In this document: one piece after another, positions 1-7,916 of the stretch
Layout of the letters: every line of letters begins with the position of its first letter
Numbering within the stretch: position 1 is the first letter of the stretch
DNA from: CAZLPW01 sp964561495
Lineage (GTDB): Bacteria; Fidelibacterota; Marinisomatia; Marinisomatales; UBA1611
Assembly (NCBI GenBank): GCA_964561495.1
Contig: CAZLPW010000029.1
Span: 1 to 22,254, forward strand
Length of the DNA stretch: 22,254 bases
Direction of reading: 5' to 3'
The notes under the pieces: generated by a model
Databases searched by the model: none
What the model saw: only the letters and a program-made list of their open reading frames with translations
Told to the model about the DNA's origin: nothing
Program-made: the position numbers and the translations under genes

Positions 1-2284
1 AATCACCTTGATATAAAAATTTATTTTGCCTCCATTGACCCTCTTTTTGTTCTCCATTAGAATAACTAAAAATACCTGGTCCATCTCTTTTGCCATTTTT
101 CCACGAGCCAAAGTACTTATCACCGTTAGAATAATTGAATGTGCCTTTGCCGTGCCTCTTTCCGTTTAAATACTCACCTTTGTAATTATTACCATTAGCA
201 TATTTAAAAGTACCCTCTCCAGTTCTATTTCCATTCTTCCATTCACCAGTATAACTATCTCCATTAGTATAACTAAAAGTGCCAACACCGTTCCTTAAAC
301 CTTTTTTCCATTCGCCATCGTATTTATTACCATTAGAAAAATACGAAATCGAACCTTCTCCTTCTCTCATTCCATTTTTCCAACTTCCAGTATAGTTATT
401 CCCGTTAAGGTATGTGTAAGAACCTATGCCACTATACAATCCATTTTCCCATTCACCTTTATATTCCTCTCCATCATGGAACGTTAAAACACCTTGCCCA
501 TGCGGTTTGCCATCAATAAGTGCTCCATCATATCGATTTCCATTCGAATAGGTAAAAATACCTTCTCCTTCAATATTATCATCAATCCATTCTCCAGAAT
601 ATTCATCCCCATTTGAATAGGTAAAAATACCAAGGCCGTGCTTTTTATCATTCTGATATTCACCCTCATATTTATCATTATTTTTATAAATGTAAGTACC
701 TTTACCTTCTTTCTTTGCGTTCTTTATATCACCTATGTACCTGTCTCCATTAGCATAGTCAAATATTCCTTCTTTTGCCCAAACGCCTTTTTCCCATTTT
801 CCACCATACTTATCGCCATTTGGAAATAAATATGTCCCTTGCCCAAATCTATTATCTTCTTGCCACTCACCTATATATTTATTCAAGTTTTTATAAATAT
901 AGGACCCTTGCCCTTCTTTTATGCCATTCCGCCAGTTTCCTATATATTTTTCACCGCTAGAATAAATATAAGTCCCCAAGCCATGTCTTAGCTCATCAAG
1001 CCAATTCCCATTATAAACATCTCCAGAAGCGTATTTTATTATTCCATGTCCATTAATTTTTCCTACTTTCCACTGACCAGTATAGACATCACCATTAGCA
1101 TAGGTCATGTTTCCCTGGCCGCTTCTTTTGTTATTTATCCAGTTACCTATGTACCTATTTCCATTAGAATAAGTAAGTGTTCCGTATCCTTCAAGGGTAT
1201 CCTCTACAAATAATCCTTCATAAATATCCCCATTTGAATATGTATAGACGCCGTATCCTGATTTTTTATTATTCTTCCAGGTTCCATTATAAAAATCACC
1301 CTTATTATGTGTAAAAACACCTTGCCCGTGCATCATATTGTTTTTCCATTCTCCATCATACTTATCACCATTAATATACGTCAAAATACCATTCCCAGAT
1401 TTCATATCTTCTTTCCACCCACCATTGTATACGTTTTTATTTACAAATGTATATTTACCTTGACCAGTTAATTTCCCTTTATAAAAATATCCATCATATA
1501 TGTCACCATTAGAATATGTATATATCCCTTTCCCAGTCCTATAATCATCTACCCACCGTCCAGAGTATATTTCACCATTTTTGTATGTATACTGACCTTC
1601 ACCAAATTTTCGATCGTTTTTCCAGCCGCCTTCATATTTATTTCCTGAAGAATAGATAAAAGTACCTTTTCCATCAAATTTACCATTTTTCCACTGACCT
1701 ACATACTTTTCTCCATTCTGAAATATGTAAGATCCATTTCCTGACATTTTTCCGTTTCTATATTCTCCTTCATATCGATCGCCATTAATAAAAACAAAAA
1801 CACCCTTTCCATCTTTTATATCATTGCTCCATTCACCTTTGTAGTGATCCTTATTAAAATAATAGAAAGATCCTATTCCATCTTTTTGACCATTTTTATA
1901 TTCTCCTTCGTATTTGTCACCGTTTAAATAAGTAAAACTTCCACTACCATTCATTTTACCATTTTCCCATTCTCCCTCATAAATCTCACCATTATTGAAT
2001 GTCATTTTTCCGTTCCCATGAAAATAATTATTTTGGAATTCGCCAATATAGTGATCACCTGATCTGGCAATGGTTATCTCCCCCTTTCCCTGTCTTTTAT
2101 CGTTTATCCATTCACCATTATAAATATCGCCATTTGGATAGTAATAAGTTCCAAAGCCATGTCTTTTCCCATCTAAACTTCGACCAATATATTTATCACC
2201 GTTAAGTATAAAATTATCAAGGACAACGGACTTCTGTGCGATGCATAAAGAAAATAAAATTAATTGGTATAATAACTTTTTCAT
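1..2284 (-). CDS. Secreted MORN-repeat protein, 3' end beyond window
   Basis: I translated this frame by hand from the ATG at 2284 to the left edge: 761 codons without a stop, so the C-terminus lies outside the window. Residues 1-16 form a signal peptide (KK, hydrophobic stretch, probable cleavage CIA/Q). From about residue 28 the protein is a nearly perfect tandem array of 23-residue MORN units (consensus NGDxYxGEWxNxKxxGxGxFxYx), about 32 copies with no spacer. The last visible unit (NGEQKEGQWRQNKF) starts to diverge, so the end is probably close. MORN arrays form elongated beta-hairpin solenoids; in other organisms they bind lipids or proteins or act as spacers. Here the signal peptide points to the periplasm or cell surface. 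No enzymatic domain is visible in this part and no clear Shine-Dalgarno precedes the ATG. The fold is certain, the function unknown. Confidence 0.93.
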   Translation of the reverse strand, partial: MKKLLYQLILFSLCIAQKSVVLDNFILNGDKYIGRSLDGKRHGFGTYYYPNGDIYNGEWINDKRQGKGEITIARSGDHYIGEFQNNYFHGNGKMTFNNGEIYEGEWENGKMNGSGSFTYLNGDKYEGEYKNGQKDGIGSFYYFNKDHYKGEWSNDIKDGKGVFVFINGDRYEGEYRNGKMSGNGSYIFQNGEKYVGQWKNGKFDGKGTFIYSSGNKYEGGWKNDRKFGEGQYTYKNGEIYSGRWVDDYRTGKGIYTYSNGDIYDGYFYKGKLTGQGKYTFVNKNVYNGGWKEDMKSGNGILTYINGDKYDGEWKNNMMHGQGVFTHNKGDFYNGTWKNNKKSGYGVYTYSNGDIYEGLFVEDTLEGYGTLTYSNGNRYIGNWINNKRSGQGNMTYANGDVYTGQWKVGKINGHGIIKYASGDVYNGNWLDELRHGLGTYIYSSGEKYIGNWRNGIKEGQGSYIYKNLNKYIGEWQEDNRFGQGTYLFPNGDKYGGKWEKGVWAKEGIFDYANGDRYIGDIKNAKKEGKGTYIYKNNDKYEGEYQNDKKHGLGIFTYSNGDEYSGEWIDDNIEGEGIFTYSNGNRYDGALIDGKPHGQGVLTFHDGEEYKGEWENGLYSGIGSYTYLNGNNYTGSWKNGMREGEGSISYFSNGNKYDGEWKKGLRNGVGTFSYTNGDSYTGEWKNGNRTGEGTFKYANGNNYKGEYLNGKRHGKGTFNYSNGDKYFGSWKNGKRDGPGIFSYSNGEQKEGQWRQNKFLYQGD

Positions 2285-2396
2285 TTAATAACAATAGGTA
2301 GTATAAATTAAGAATTTTTTAATTATAATTTTCATTAAATGTAAAATTCCCAGTTTATATATTATTTTTAAAAAAAATAACCAATTAGCCTAATAA

Positions 2397-2576
2397 TTAT
2401 TCTTCTTTCTTACATTTCCCACAGATTTCTTTTGGAAGGCCATACGATGGAAAGTCAGGGTAACTTAAAATAGTTTTACTTTGATGATGTATCTCCCAAA
2501 CACATCCACATTTAGGACATTTTTTTAATTTTTCCTTATTGTGTCTTTTTAAGTTAGAGATTTCTGTTTCAGCCAC
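2397..2576 (-). CDS. Small zinc-ribbon protein, 59 aa
   Basis: A short gene read directly from the minus strand: GTG start at 2574-2576, TAA at 2397-2399. The product has two CxxC knuckles, C20-P-K-C23 (followed by G-C25) and C52-G-K-C55, the pattern of a zinc ribbon. Between them is a conserved-looking aromatic/proline stretch (WEIHHQSK, YPDFPSYG). The N-terminus is polar and Lys-rich and there is no signal peptide, so it should be cytoplasmic. No ATG or TTG exists in frame upstream before a stop, so GTG is the only start I can offer; a Shine-Dalgarno is not obvious. The rest of the roughly 360-base gap around this gene (2285-2396 and 2577-2644) is A+T-rich and I see nothing else coding. I do not recognise a named family. 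Confidence 0.7.
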   Translation of the reverse strand: MAETEISNLKRHNKEKLKKCPKCGCVWEIHHQSKTILSYPDFPSYGLPKEICGKCKKEE

Positions 2577-2644
2577 GACAGATGTTAATTATTTTTATGG
2601 ATTAAAACGATACTTTCTTTATAAACAATCAATTCAAAATTCAA

Positions 2645-2995
2645 CTAAAGGTTGATTTTAAATTTTTTGAGAATGATTATGAATATTTTATAGCTTACAA
2701 TCGTTAAAACAATAGAGAGGACAATACTCAAAATAAAATTAAAACCATTTTTTAAAAATATTGGAAATGTTATAAAAAAAACCAGAGAAGGAAGCGTAAG
2801 CCAAAAAATACCGATCGATAATTGTCTAATTTTTGATATGTCGCCTGTATCATAAAACAACCAAATTATAGCTAATAAAGATATTGTTGGTATAGATGCA
2901 AATAGAGAACCAAAAAAAGTATTTGACTTAGATATTTCAGAGATAAAAACAATAATAACTGCAGAAAGAATTAATTTGACTAAGTAATAGGACAA
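2645..2995 (-). CDS. DUF3147 family membrane protein
   Basis: 116-residue integral membrane protein with about four hydrophobic helices (roughly residues 5-20, 30-48, 58-80, 85-110) and a Lys-rich C-terminus. The motifs SEISK near residue 20, FASIPTISLLAIIWL, TGD, and FWLTLPSLVFF match the DUF3147 family as I know it (small inner-membrane proteins of unknown function, about 115-120 residues), and the length fits. The start is TTG at 2993-2995, supported by an AAGGAG Shine-Dalgarno six bases upstream; no ATG lies nearby. It is transcribed in the same direction as the hydrolase gene upstream, with a 25-base gap, so co-transcription is likely. Family assignment is from memory of the consensus; function unknown. 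Confidence 0.85.
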   Translation of the reverse strand: MSYYLVKLILSAVIIVFISEISKSNTFFGSLFASIPTISLLAIIWLFYDTGDISKIRQLSIGIFWLTLPSLVFFITFPIFLKNGFNFILSIVLSIVLTIVSYKIFIIILKKFKINL

Positions 2996-3001
2996 TCAAA
3001 G

Positions 3002-3007
3002 CTCCTT
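3002..3007 (-). promoter_or_regulatory. Shine-Dalgarno deciding a TTG start
   Basis: AAGGAG on the minus strand, six bases before the TTG at 2993-2995. It is one of the best ribosome binding sites in the left half of the window and fixes the unusual TTG start of the DUF3147 gene. Confidence 0.7.
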
Positions 3008-3020
3008 TTTGATAAATAAA

Positions 3021-4400
3021 TCAAATTTCTATCACATCACTAAGAATTAATAAATCAAAAATACTTATTCTATAATCAAAGTCCATATCCATAGCCCAAA
3101 ACGTATAAGATGAACTATTAAAATCTGAGTAAATAAAACTTTCTAATAAAAATAAATCTTCAAAATCAATTATTTCGTTTTCATCAATATCGCCTTTGTC
3201 ATTTATCTTTTGATATGTTAACATTGTGTTGAAACCTGATACAAGACACACTGGAGCTAGTTGAGCATGTCCACCTAGCATTTCAGGAAATAAAATTAGT
3301 TCAATGTTTTCTGCACCATTATCAATAAAATTTTGATATGCGACCTGCGCATTTTGATAGGGTACTATATCATCGCCTATCCCATGATATATGTAAGTTG
3401 GACTATTGGGAATCCAATCAAGAAGCGTATTTTCTTGAAATGTCTGATTAAATATATTATCCTCATTGTTAATAAAGTCTTCTAAAACATCAGGCAAAAT
3501 AATATCTAAAGGGTCTTCAGGCATAAATGCATTAATTTCCCCACCTGAGTGTAACCCATCGAATAGAGATGCTAAAGTATCTGCCCAAAATGGTTCAAAA
3601 TACTGATCAAAATCAACATTAAGTCCTTGGTAGTACCATAAGTGACTAGTTAATACATATGGAACATAATAGGGCTGCGAATATTCTGGACTTGAAAGAA
3701 AATAATCTACCATAGTTCCTGAAAGATCATAGGGTCCTGCCATTGGAAAAGAGGCAGTTATTTGAAATTCATTTTGATAAGATAGTTCTATCCCTCTTTG
3801 TGATGCAAGGGTCGCATATCCGCCATCTGAATAGCCCAATAAAAAGATTTGACTATTAAATTGAAATAAATTTGTAGTATCTATTTGTTGATTTAATTTT
3901 TTTACTGATCTCAGCATATTAACGACTGATAAAGTATGAGGCTCTGCAATTATATAAGGATGAAAACTAGGATCGCCTATTCCCTTATAATCAGGGAATA
4001 GTGTAATAAAGCCACTCGGCGTTGTTACCAAACCGGCTAAAAGAATTTCAAAATTTTCAATAGACATACCAGTTCTTGATGGAGCTTGGCTATCTAAAAT
4101 TATAGTTCCGTGATTGTATACAGCTATGGGGAATGATTTTGTCGGGTCCTGAGGTATACTTATTAAGCCAGAAAGAGTATCAATAGATCCATCGGAATTG
4201 TGTGATTCATATTCAACATCGTAAACTTCTATTGAATAAATTGGCGATGGGGCAAAAGGCCCAAAATTATCTAGCAACAGCTCTATGGTCTCAATAGTAA
4301 AAGAGTTTCTTTGATTAAAACTAATTAGATCACCAGCATCAGATAAAATAAAGTTTGGGCAAAATAATAAAACAAAAATTAATTTACATCTCAATATCAT
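3021..4400 (-). CDS. Secreted alpha/beta hydrolase with dockerin-like C-terminus
   Basis: 459 residues. Residues 1-20 are a signal peptide. Residues about 50-395 look like a secreted lipase/esterase-type alpha/beta hydrolase: YNHG near 95-98 (oxyanion region), a nucleophile elbow GYSDGG (189-194, Ser191), a probable acid in GIGDD (Asp343 or Asp344) and GGHAQ with His378. The sequence GFITLFPDYKGIGD before the nucleophile is typical of secreted lipases of the LIP/PGAP1-like type. The last 57 residues (about 403-459) carry two acidic loops, GDIDENEIIDFEDL and a second starting MDMDFDYRISIFDL, which read as a dockerin-like (Ca-binding, type I repeat) module. Substrate unknown; extracellular or surface ester hydrolysis is the reasonable inference. 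It starts 17 bases after the preceding gene without a clear Shine-Dalgarno. Confidence 0.85.
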   Translation of the reverse strand: MILRCKLIFVLLFCPNFILSDAGDLISFNQRNSFTIETIELLLDNFGPFAPSPIYSIEVYDVEYESHNSDGSIDTLSGLISIPQDPTKSFPIAVYNHGTIILDSQAPSRTGMSIENFEILLAGLVTTPSGFITLFPDYKGIGDPSFHPYIIAEPHTLSVVNMLRSVKKLNQQIDTTNLFQFNSQIFLLGYSDGGYATLASQRGIELSYQNEFQITASFPMAGPYDLSGTMVDYFLSSPEYSQPYYVPYVLTSHLWYYQGLNVDFDQYFEPFWADTLASLFDGLHSGGEINAFMPEDPLDIILPDVLEDFINNEDNIFNQTFQENTLLDWIPNSPTYIYHGIGDDIVPYQNAQVAYQNFIDNGAENIELILFPEMLGGHAQLAPVCLVSGFNTMLTYQKINDKGDIDENEIIDFEDLFLLESFIYSDFNSSSYTFWAMDMDFDYRISIFDLLILSDVIEI

Positions 4401-4417
4401 AACACAATATTAATCAA

Positions 4418-4732
4418 TTATTTATCAGGGAAAGCGTAAAATTCTAATCCTATATTGTTCCAACCTTCGCCTATAGAACCTTTAGAAGTGTAATAGTAAT
4501 CATTATCAATTTTATGATAGAAACGATAAATAGGAATTGATCCAGAAATAGAATCATTTAAAGCATAAAAGGCTGTTTCTTTTTTCTCCCAAACATCAGA
4601 GTTTAGACTATCAATTGCATATAAAAATACGCTATCAATTTTATGTAAAAATTTATATACAGGTTTATTCCATTCTGCAGCCTGCGTAAAAGCATAAAAC
4701 TCTACACCTTTATACTTCCACGGTTCGCTCAA
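4418..4732 (-). CDS. DUF5648-like repeat domain, probably the detached 3' part of the upstream gene
   Basis: 104 residues if the TTG at 4730-4732 is used. It contains two copies of a ~37-residue aromatic repeat, KPVYKFLHKID...FYAL and IPIYRFYHKID...FYAF, resembling the DUF5648 repeat of secreted proteins. The frame stays open upstream to 4891 and encodes a third, first-in-order copy (YPIHKYLHRYKK...VEFYAF) that the TTG start would cut through. No ATG, GTG or other TTG occurs in those 160 bases and no ribosome binding site precedes the TTG. I therefore think this is not an independent gene but the C-terminal part of the protein encoded at 4834-5724, joined by a -1 shift near 4886-4890. Function of the repeat is unknown; it is found on extracellular proteins. 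Confidence 0.55.
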   Translation of the reverse strand: MSEPWKYKGVEFYAFTQAAEWNKPVYKFLHKIDSVFLYAIDSLNSDVWEKKETAFYALNDSISGSIPIYRFYHKIDNDYYYTSKGSIGEGWNNIGLEFYAFPDK

Positions 4733-4833
4733 ATCAGACTTTAAAGAAAGACAATATGACTTTTTATACCTGTGTAAATATTTATGAATCGGATATTTTT
4801 TATTTTCAGGAAAACCAGGGTCCTGAGATACTT

Positions 4834-4894
4834 CTAAGTATGTGTTGTCAGTAAAATAAATTTTATTTCTATCAAACGGCCATTCAAAAATTTA
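4834..4894 (-). other. Overlap of two frames: frameshift site in the CsgG-like/DUF5648 gene
   Basis: The upstream frame ends at TAG 4834-4836 and the -1 frame opens just after TAA 4892-4894, so the two overlap by about 57 bases. At 4886-4890 there is a T5 run (minus strand). One extra T, or a -1 slip there, converts ...KFLNGRLIEIK... into ...KFFEWPFDRNKIYFTDNTYLEV..., which runs straight into the three DUF5648-like repeats. The fused product would be about 435 residues. No canonical X-XXY-YYZ heptamer sits in the right phase, so an indel (sequencing, assembly or genuine mutation) is likelier than programmed frameshifting. Confidence 0.6.
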
Positions 4895-5724
4895 ATTTCA
4901 TATTTAGATACATTCTTTAGAAAACCATCCTCTTTAATTACAAGGCTATAGCTAGAATTAGGGCTGTATTTAATTTTTTTAAAATGCGGGTAGATTCTAA
5001 TCTCGAGTTCATCTCTTTTTGAAAAATCAACTTCATTCCTTTTTTGACCTATAAACAATTCTATAATTAAAATATTATTCTGTAAAAAAAATAAGCTAAT
5101 TGGAAGAGGATTATTAAAAATTGATCTTTGAAAATCCAAATCATCTATAAAGATTTTATCAAAACTCACATTGTAAACATTTTTAGCTTTATTTCTTATT
5201 AAGACTGTAGATTTTTTCTTTTTAAGTATTTCACTTATTATCATCTGAACTCCATCAAATAAATCTTCTATTTCGTTCTCAACTTTATATGTTGAGCTAG
5301 AAACGATTATACCATCGTCTACTCTAAAAAAATCTGTATCTAGTGTATAGGAGGTGATATTTTTTTCAGTTTTCCCAATTCTGCATTCAATAATGTATTT
5401 AGCTTCCAATTCTAACGCAGTCTCAAGTAAACAATCATCATAGCAACTATCTCTTGAGATATTTTTTTTTCCAAAAATACTATCTAAAGCCGTATCTGGT
5501 ATAACCTTGTAGCCATTAAATGAGTTTAAGGTAGCATAAAATTTTTTTGATAATTTATTAACGATTGTGGAATCGACATTATAATTATCAAAATTAGTAA
5601 ATAAAACCAATGTGTCCTTGTAAACAATTGCCGCGTCAGAGATGTTTTTAATAGTTTGAACAGAATCTTGAGAATAAGAAAAAACAATAAATATGACAGA
5701 AATAAATAAATAACTTTTCTTCAT
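4834..5724 (-). CDS. Secreted CsgG/TolB-N-like protein (probable N-terminal part of a frameshifted gene)
   Basis: 296 residues in this frame. Residues 1-18 form a signal peptide (MKKSYLFISV..., cleavage near SYS/QD). Residues about 35-170 resemble the periplasmic CsgG/LpoB/TolB-N-type fold common in this part of the bacterial tree: a strand (LVLFTNF), then a paired-cysteine motif CYDDC (94-98), then LELEAKYIIECRIGK, then a DDGIIVSSST strand and EDLFDGVQMIISEIL helix. The Cys pair followed by a GAxYIVxGxIGK-like strand is a recurring feature of those proteins. Residues 172-280 are a second, probably beta-rich region I do not recognise. The last 17 residues (NGRLIEIKFILLTTHT) look out of frame, because the -1 frame there is protein-like and leads into repeats. 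A role in the cell envelope is likely; nothing more specific is supported. Confidence 0.7.
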   Translation of the reverse strand: MKKSYLFISVIFIVFSYSQDSVQTIKNISDAAIVYKDTLVLFTNFDNYNVDSTIVNKLSKKFYATLNSFNGYKVIPDTALDSIFGKKNISRDSCYDDCLLETALELEAKYIIECRIGKTEKNITSYTLDTDFFRVDDGIIVSSSTYKVENEIEDLFDGVQMIISEILKKKKSTVLIRNKAKNVYNVSFDKIFIDDLDFQRSIFNNPLPISLFFLQNNILIIELFIGQKRNEVDFSKRDELEIRIYPHFKKIKYSPNSSYSLVIKEDGFLKNVSKYEIKFLNGRLIEIKFILLTTHT

Positions 5725-5780
5725 TTTGAAAAAATTAAAAAATAAGCACTATTAATACGGTGAAATATTTAAAGAAAAAT

Positions 5781-6659
5781 TTAATTGAAAAAAGAAATTA
5801 TTTTATCTGATACCATTTTAACATTTTTTGTTTTTCTCAAAACATTACTGTGGGTAGCTTCGGGGACAACTAAGATATCTGATTCAGGTAGCATCCTTGC
5901 CATGCTTTTCGTGTGAGATGGCATAATTAAACCATCTTTATCAGCCACAACAACCAGTATAGGTGTGTTAATATTACTTAGATCGGATTTTGTAAATGAA
6001 GGATATGCGCTAGCTCCCAATTGGACCATCATAGTTTTCATATTATTAAACTTATCTTTTTGATCAATAAACTCATAAGACTCATTGAATACTTTTAGGG
6101 TCATATTGTCATTTATATCTTTAAATCCATCAGAGGTATAAAATCTGTATCGATTATTATTATCAAAATCAAGACCCTCAAAATGATATAAAGAAGCTAT
6201 TGATGCTCCTTTTATAATTTTTTCTGGAAAGTATTTACATATTGACAAGACTATAACACCTCCCATACTATGTCCCACAGAATAAAATTCAGTTATACCC
6301 ATTATATCAGCAAAGGATACAATATCATTTGCCATCGTATAATAAGAAAAGGTTTTATCACCTATTTCAGTTCTTCCGTGTCCTCTCATATCGATAGCGA
6401 TTACAAAATAATTATCTGACAATGAAGTAATGATTTTTTTATACAACTCTGAAAAGGCAAGGCTACCGTGTAAGAAAATAAGGGAAGGGTTTTGGGAATT
6501 GCCTAAGGTGTAATAATACATATTAATATCATTCACAGTAATGTTTTCCATCTGCGCATATTTAATTGGTTTAGATATGTCCCTAGCTATAAATGTTGCA
6601 CAGCCTATATGTATCAATAAAGTAAACAGGCATAAAATATAATTTTTTCTTTTCATCAT
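5781..6659 (-). CDS. Alpha/beta-fold hydrolase, possibly lipid-anchored
   Basis: 292 residues from the first of two adjacent ATG codons (6659; the second is 6656). The frame is open further back to 6884, but that extension crosses a terminator hairpin and the end of the preceding gene and is not coding. The N-terminus is hydrophobic and ends in HIGC (Cys20), a poor lipobox, so membrane anchoring is possible but not sure. The rest is a classic single-domain hydrolase: LIFLHGS (oxyanion hole, 60-66), DMRGHGRT (90-97), GHSMGG nucleophile elbow (129-134, Ser131), acid at VVADKDG (Asp240 or Asp242) and TH (His270). This layout is that of the proline iminopeptidase/haloperoxidase/esterase superfamily; substrate cannot be told. 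It probably has its own promoter, since a terminator separates it from the gene upstream. Confidence 0.88.
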   Translation of the reverse strand: MMKRKNYILCLFTLLIHIGCATFIARDISKPIKYAQMENITVNDINMYYYTLGNSQNPSLIFLHGSLAFSELYKKIITSLSDNYFVIAIDMRGHGRTEIGDKTFSYYTMANDIVSFADIMGITEFYSVGHSMGGVIVLSICKYFPEKIIKGASIASLYHFEGLDFDNNNRYRFYTSDGFKDINDNMTLKVFNESYEFIDQKDKFNNMKTMMVQLGASAYPSFTKSDLSNINTPILVVVADKDGLIMPSHTKSMARMLPESDILVVPEATHSNVLRKTKNVKMVSDKIISFFN

Positions 6660-6691
6660 ATTAAAATCTAGGTATGTATAATTTATAAACC

Positions 6692-6720
6692 AAAAAGGCC
6701 TCGCAATAGCGAGGCCTTTT
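6692..6720 (-). terminator. Rho-independent terminator after the Cys-rich lipoprotein gene
   Basis: On the minus strand: AAAA, stem GGCCTCGC, loop TATT, stem GCGAGGCC, then T5. Eight perfect G+C-rich base pairs plus flanking A:T pairs, 25 bases after the stop codon of the gene ending at 6745. On the plus strand the T run is four, so it could act in both directions, but every neighbouring gene is on the minus strand. Confidence 0.9.
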
Positions 6721-6744
6721 ACAATGTAATTTTTTAAAATTTGT

Positions 6745-7848
6745 TTAAGGTTGAGATTTTTCTGATAGAATGATAAAACACATCCCATCCTCCCAACTTC
6801 CGCCACTACTTTCGCATGTCCCCTCATCTTGCTCATCCCAGTCACAGCCATCAACCTCATTACCATATTCATCTTCGCACTCACATTGTCCTGGATTTGG
6901 TCCTAAATCAAAAGATAAAACACCATCTTCTAATGTAAAAACAAGTGGATTTGGCCCTTCCCAATCATCAAGATCTAAAGGAGTTAGAAAAATTTCATCA
7001 TCTTCAATCTCAAAAGTACCTATAGTTTCACTTTCGTAGCGACCGCCATAAGAAACACACCCTGTTGGATCACTATATAAATCATCTACATCATCCCAAT
7101 CGCAGTTATCATATTCATTTCCATATTCATCTTCGCAAGTACAATCGTTCTCAGTTACTGTCATATCTTCATTGAACCATAAGTTGAACTCACCTTCAGA
7201 TGTTTGCCAATAACCACCATTTTCTTCGCAGGATTCTTGATCAGTGTAGTCTAAGTTATCGCCATTCATATTATCTTCACATATATCAGGCCACCACATT
7301 GTATCACCAGAACATGTCTCCCCATCTGAATAGATACCAATCTCAATACTGGACCAGTGTCCAACAATATCAGATACTTCTAGACTAAACCAATCACAAC
7401 CAGCTGACTCAACAGAATCATAATATGCGGTGTAATATGATGTGCTATCCGCACCCCAACAGTCCCCTGCTATAAGCTGATCAGCGGCCATTAAAGTAGA
7501 ATCAAAATATGCGCAATACGTTGCAGAATCTTCTGCGAAGGCCATTTGAAAGCCGTAGAGAAAAAGATTGCCTAGAGGCGCTGAACAGGCCATTGTAGCG
7601 CAGTTTAGTGAGTCTACAATGAATGAAAGGTCTCCGATTCCTGTTGTGTCGCAGCTATTGTTCATAAATTCTTCGGCCTGGGTTTTTAGAGCCTCGCAGT
7701 TGGTCGTGTTTGAAGGATCTGAATTAAAAGCCTCAAGCGATGCCAATAGTTCAGTAGACTTCGCTGCACAATCAACCTCCTCAGCGGCATCTTCACACGA
7801 AAATGCCAAAAGAATAAGCCCCAAGAGTAGAATTTTTAAATATCTCAT
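6745..7848 (-). CDS. Acidic, Cys-rich lipoprotein
   Basis: 367 residues. The N-terminus MRYLKILLLGLILLAFSC is a lipoprotein signal of the kind used in the Bacteroidota neighbourhood, with Cys18 as the lipidated residue. Residues 26-170 hold spaced cysteines and Ala/Ser-rich helices; residues about 170-360 are strongly acidic and Cys-rich with tandem modules. One module type is C-x-CEDEYGNE-x-x-x-CDW (two copies, near 237 and 322); it alternates with xxSCExxGGxW/CVSYGGRYE segments (three copies). Such Cys/Asp/Glu modules suggest disulfide-bonded or metal-binding surface repeats. Several 60-base lines here count about 45% G+C, above much of the surroundings, partly explained by Gly/Asp/Trp/Cys codons. 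AAGGATAA, six bases from the ATG, is a good ribosome binding site. I do not recognise a named family. Confidence 0.85.
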   Translation of the reverse strand: MRYLKILLLGLILLAFSCEDAAEEVDCAAKSTELLASLEAFNSDPSNTTNCEALKTQAEEFMNNSCDTTGIGDLSFIVDSLNCATMACSAPLGNLFLYGFQMAFAEDSATYCAYFDSTLMAADQLIAGDCWGADSTSYYTAYYDSVESAGCDWFSLEVSDIVGHWSSIEIGIYSDGETCSGDTMWWPDICEDNMNGDNLDYTDQESCEENGGYWQTSEGEFNLWFNEDMTVTENDCTCEDEYGNEYDNCDWDDVDDLYSDPTGCVSYGGRYESETIGTFEIEDDEIFLTPLDLDDWEGPNPLVFTLEDGVLSFDLGPNPGQCECEDEYGNEVDGCDWDEQDEGTCESSGGSWEDGMCFIILSEKSQP

Positions 7849-7916
7849 TTATTATCCTTATAATGTTATTATTAATAGTATATATGTATCTAATATAAAG
7901 ATATTGTATATATTAT

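Noticed and set aside
1..2284. Regular ~69-base periodicity that could suggest a CRISPR or DNA satellite
   Set aside because: The period is exactly 23 codons in one open minus-strand frame, units vary at silent sites, and there are no spacers: it is a MORN protein-repeat array.
2285..2396. Possible promoter of the MORN gene (TATAAT and TATACT boxes on the minus strand)
   Set aside because: The stretch is so A+T-rich that such boxes occur by chance, and neither has a -35 match at 16-18 bases.
4880..4895. Programmed -1 ribosomal frameshifting at the T5 run
   Set aside because: In the reading phase present, neither A TTT TTG nor T AAA TTT is a canonical slippery heptamer, and I see no strong downstream hairpin. 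A plain indel explains it more simply.
6660..6884. 75-codon N-terminal extension of the alpha/beta hydrolase frame
   Set aside because: It crosses the terminator at 6692-6720 and overlaps the end of the Cys-rich lipoprotein gene; the hydrophobic N-terminus and double ATG at 6656-6659 mark the real start.
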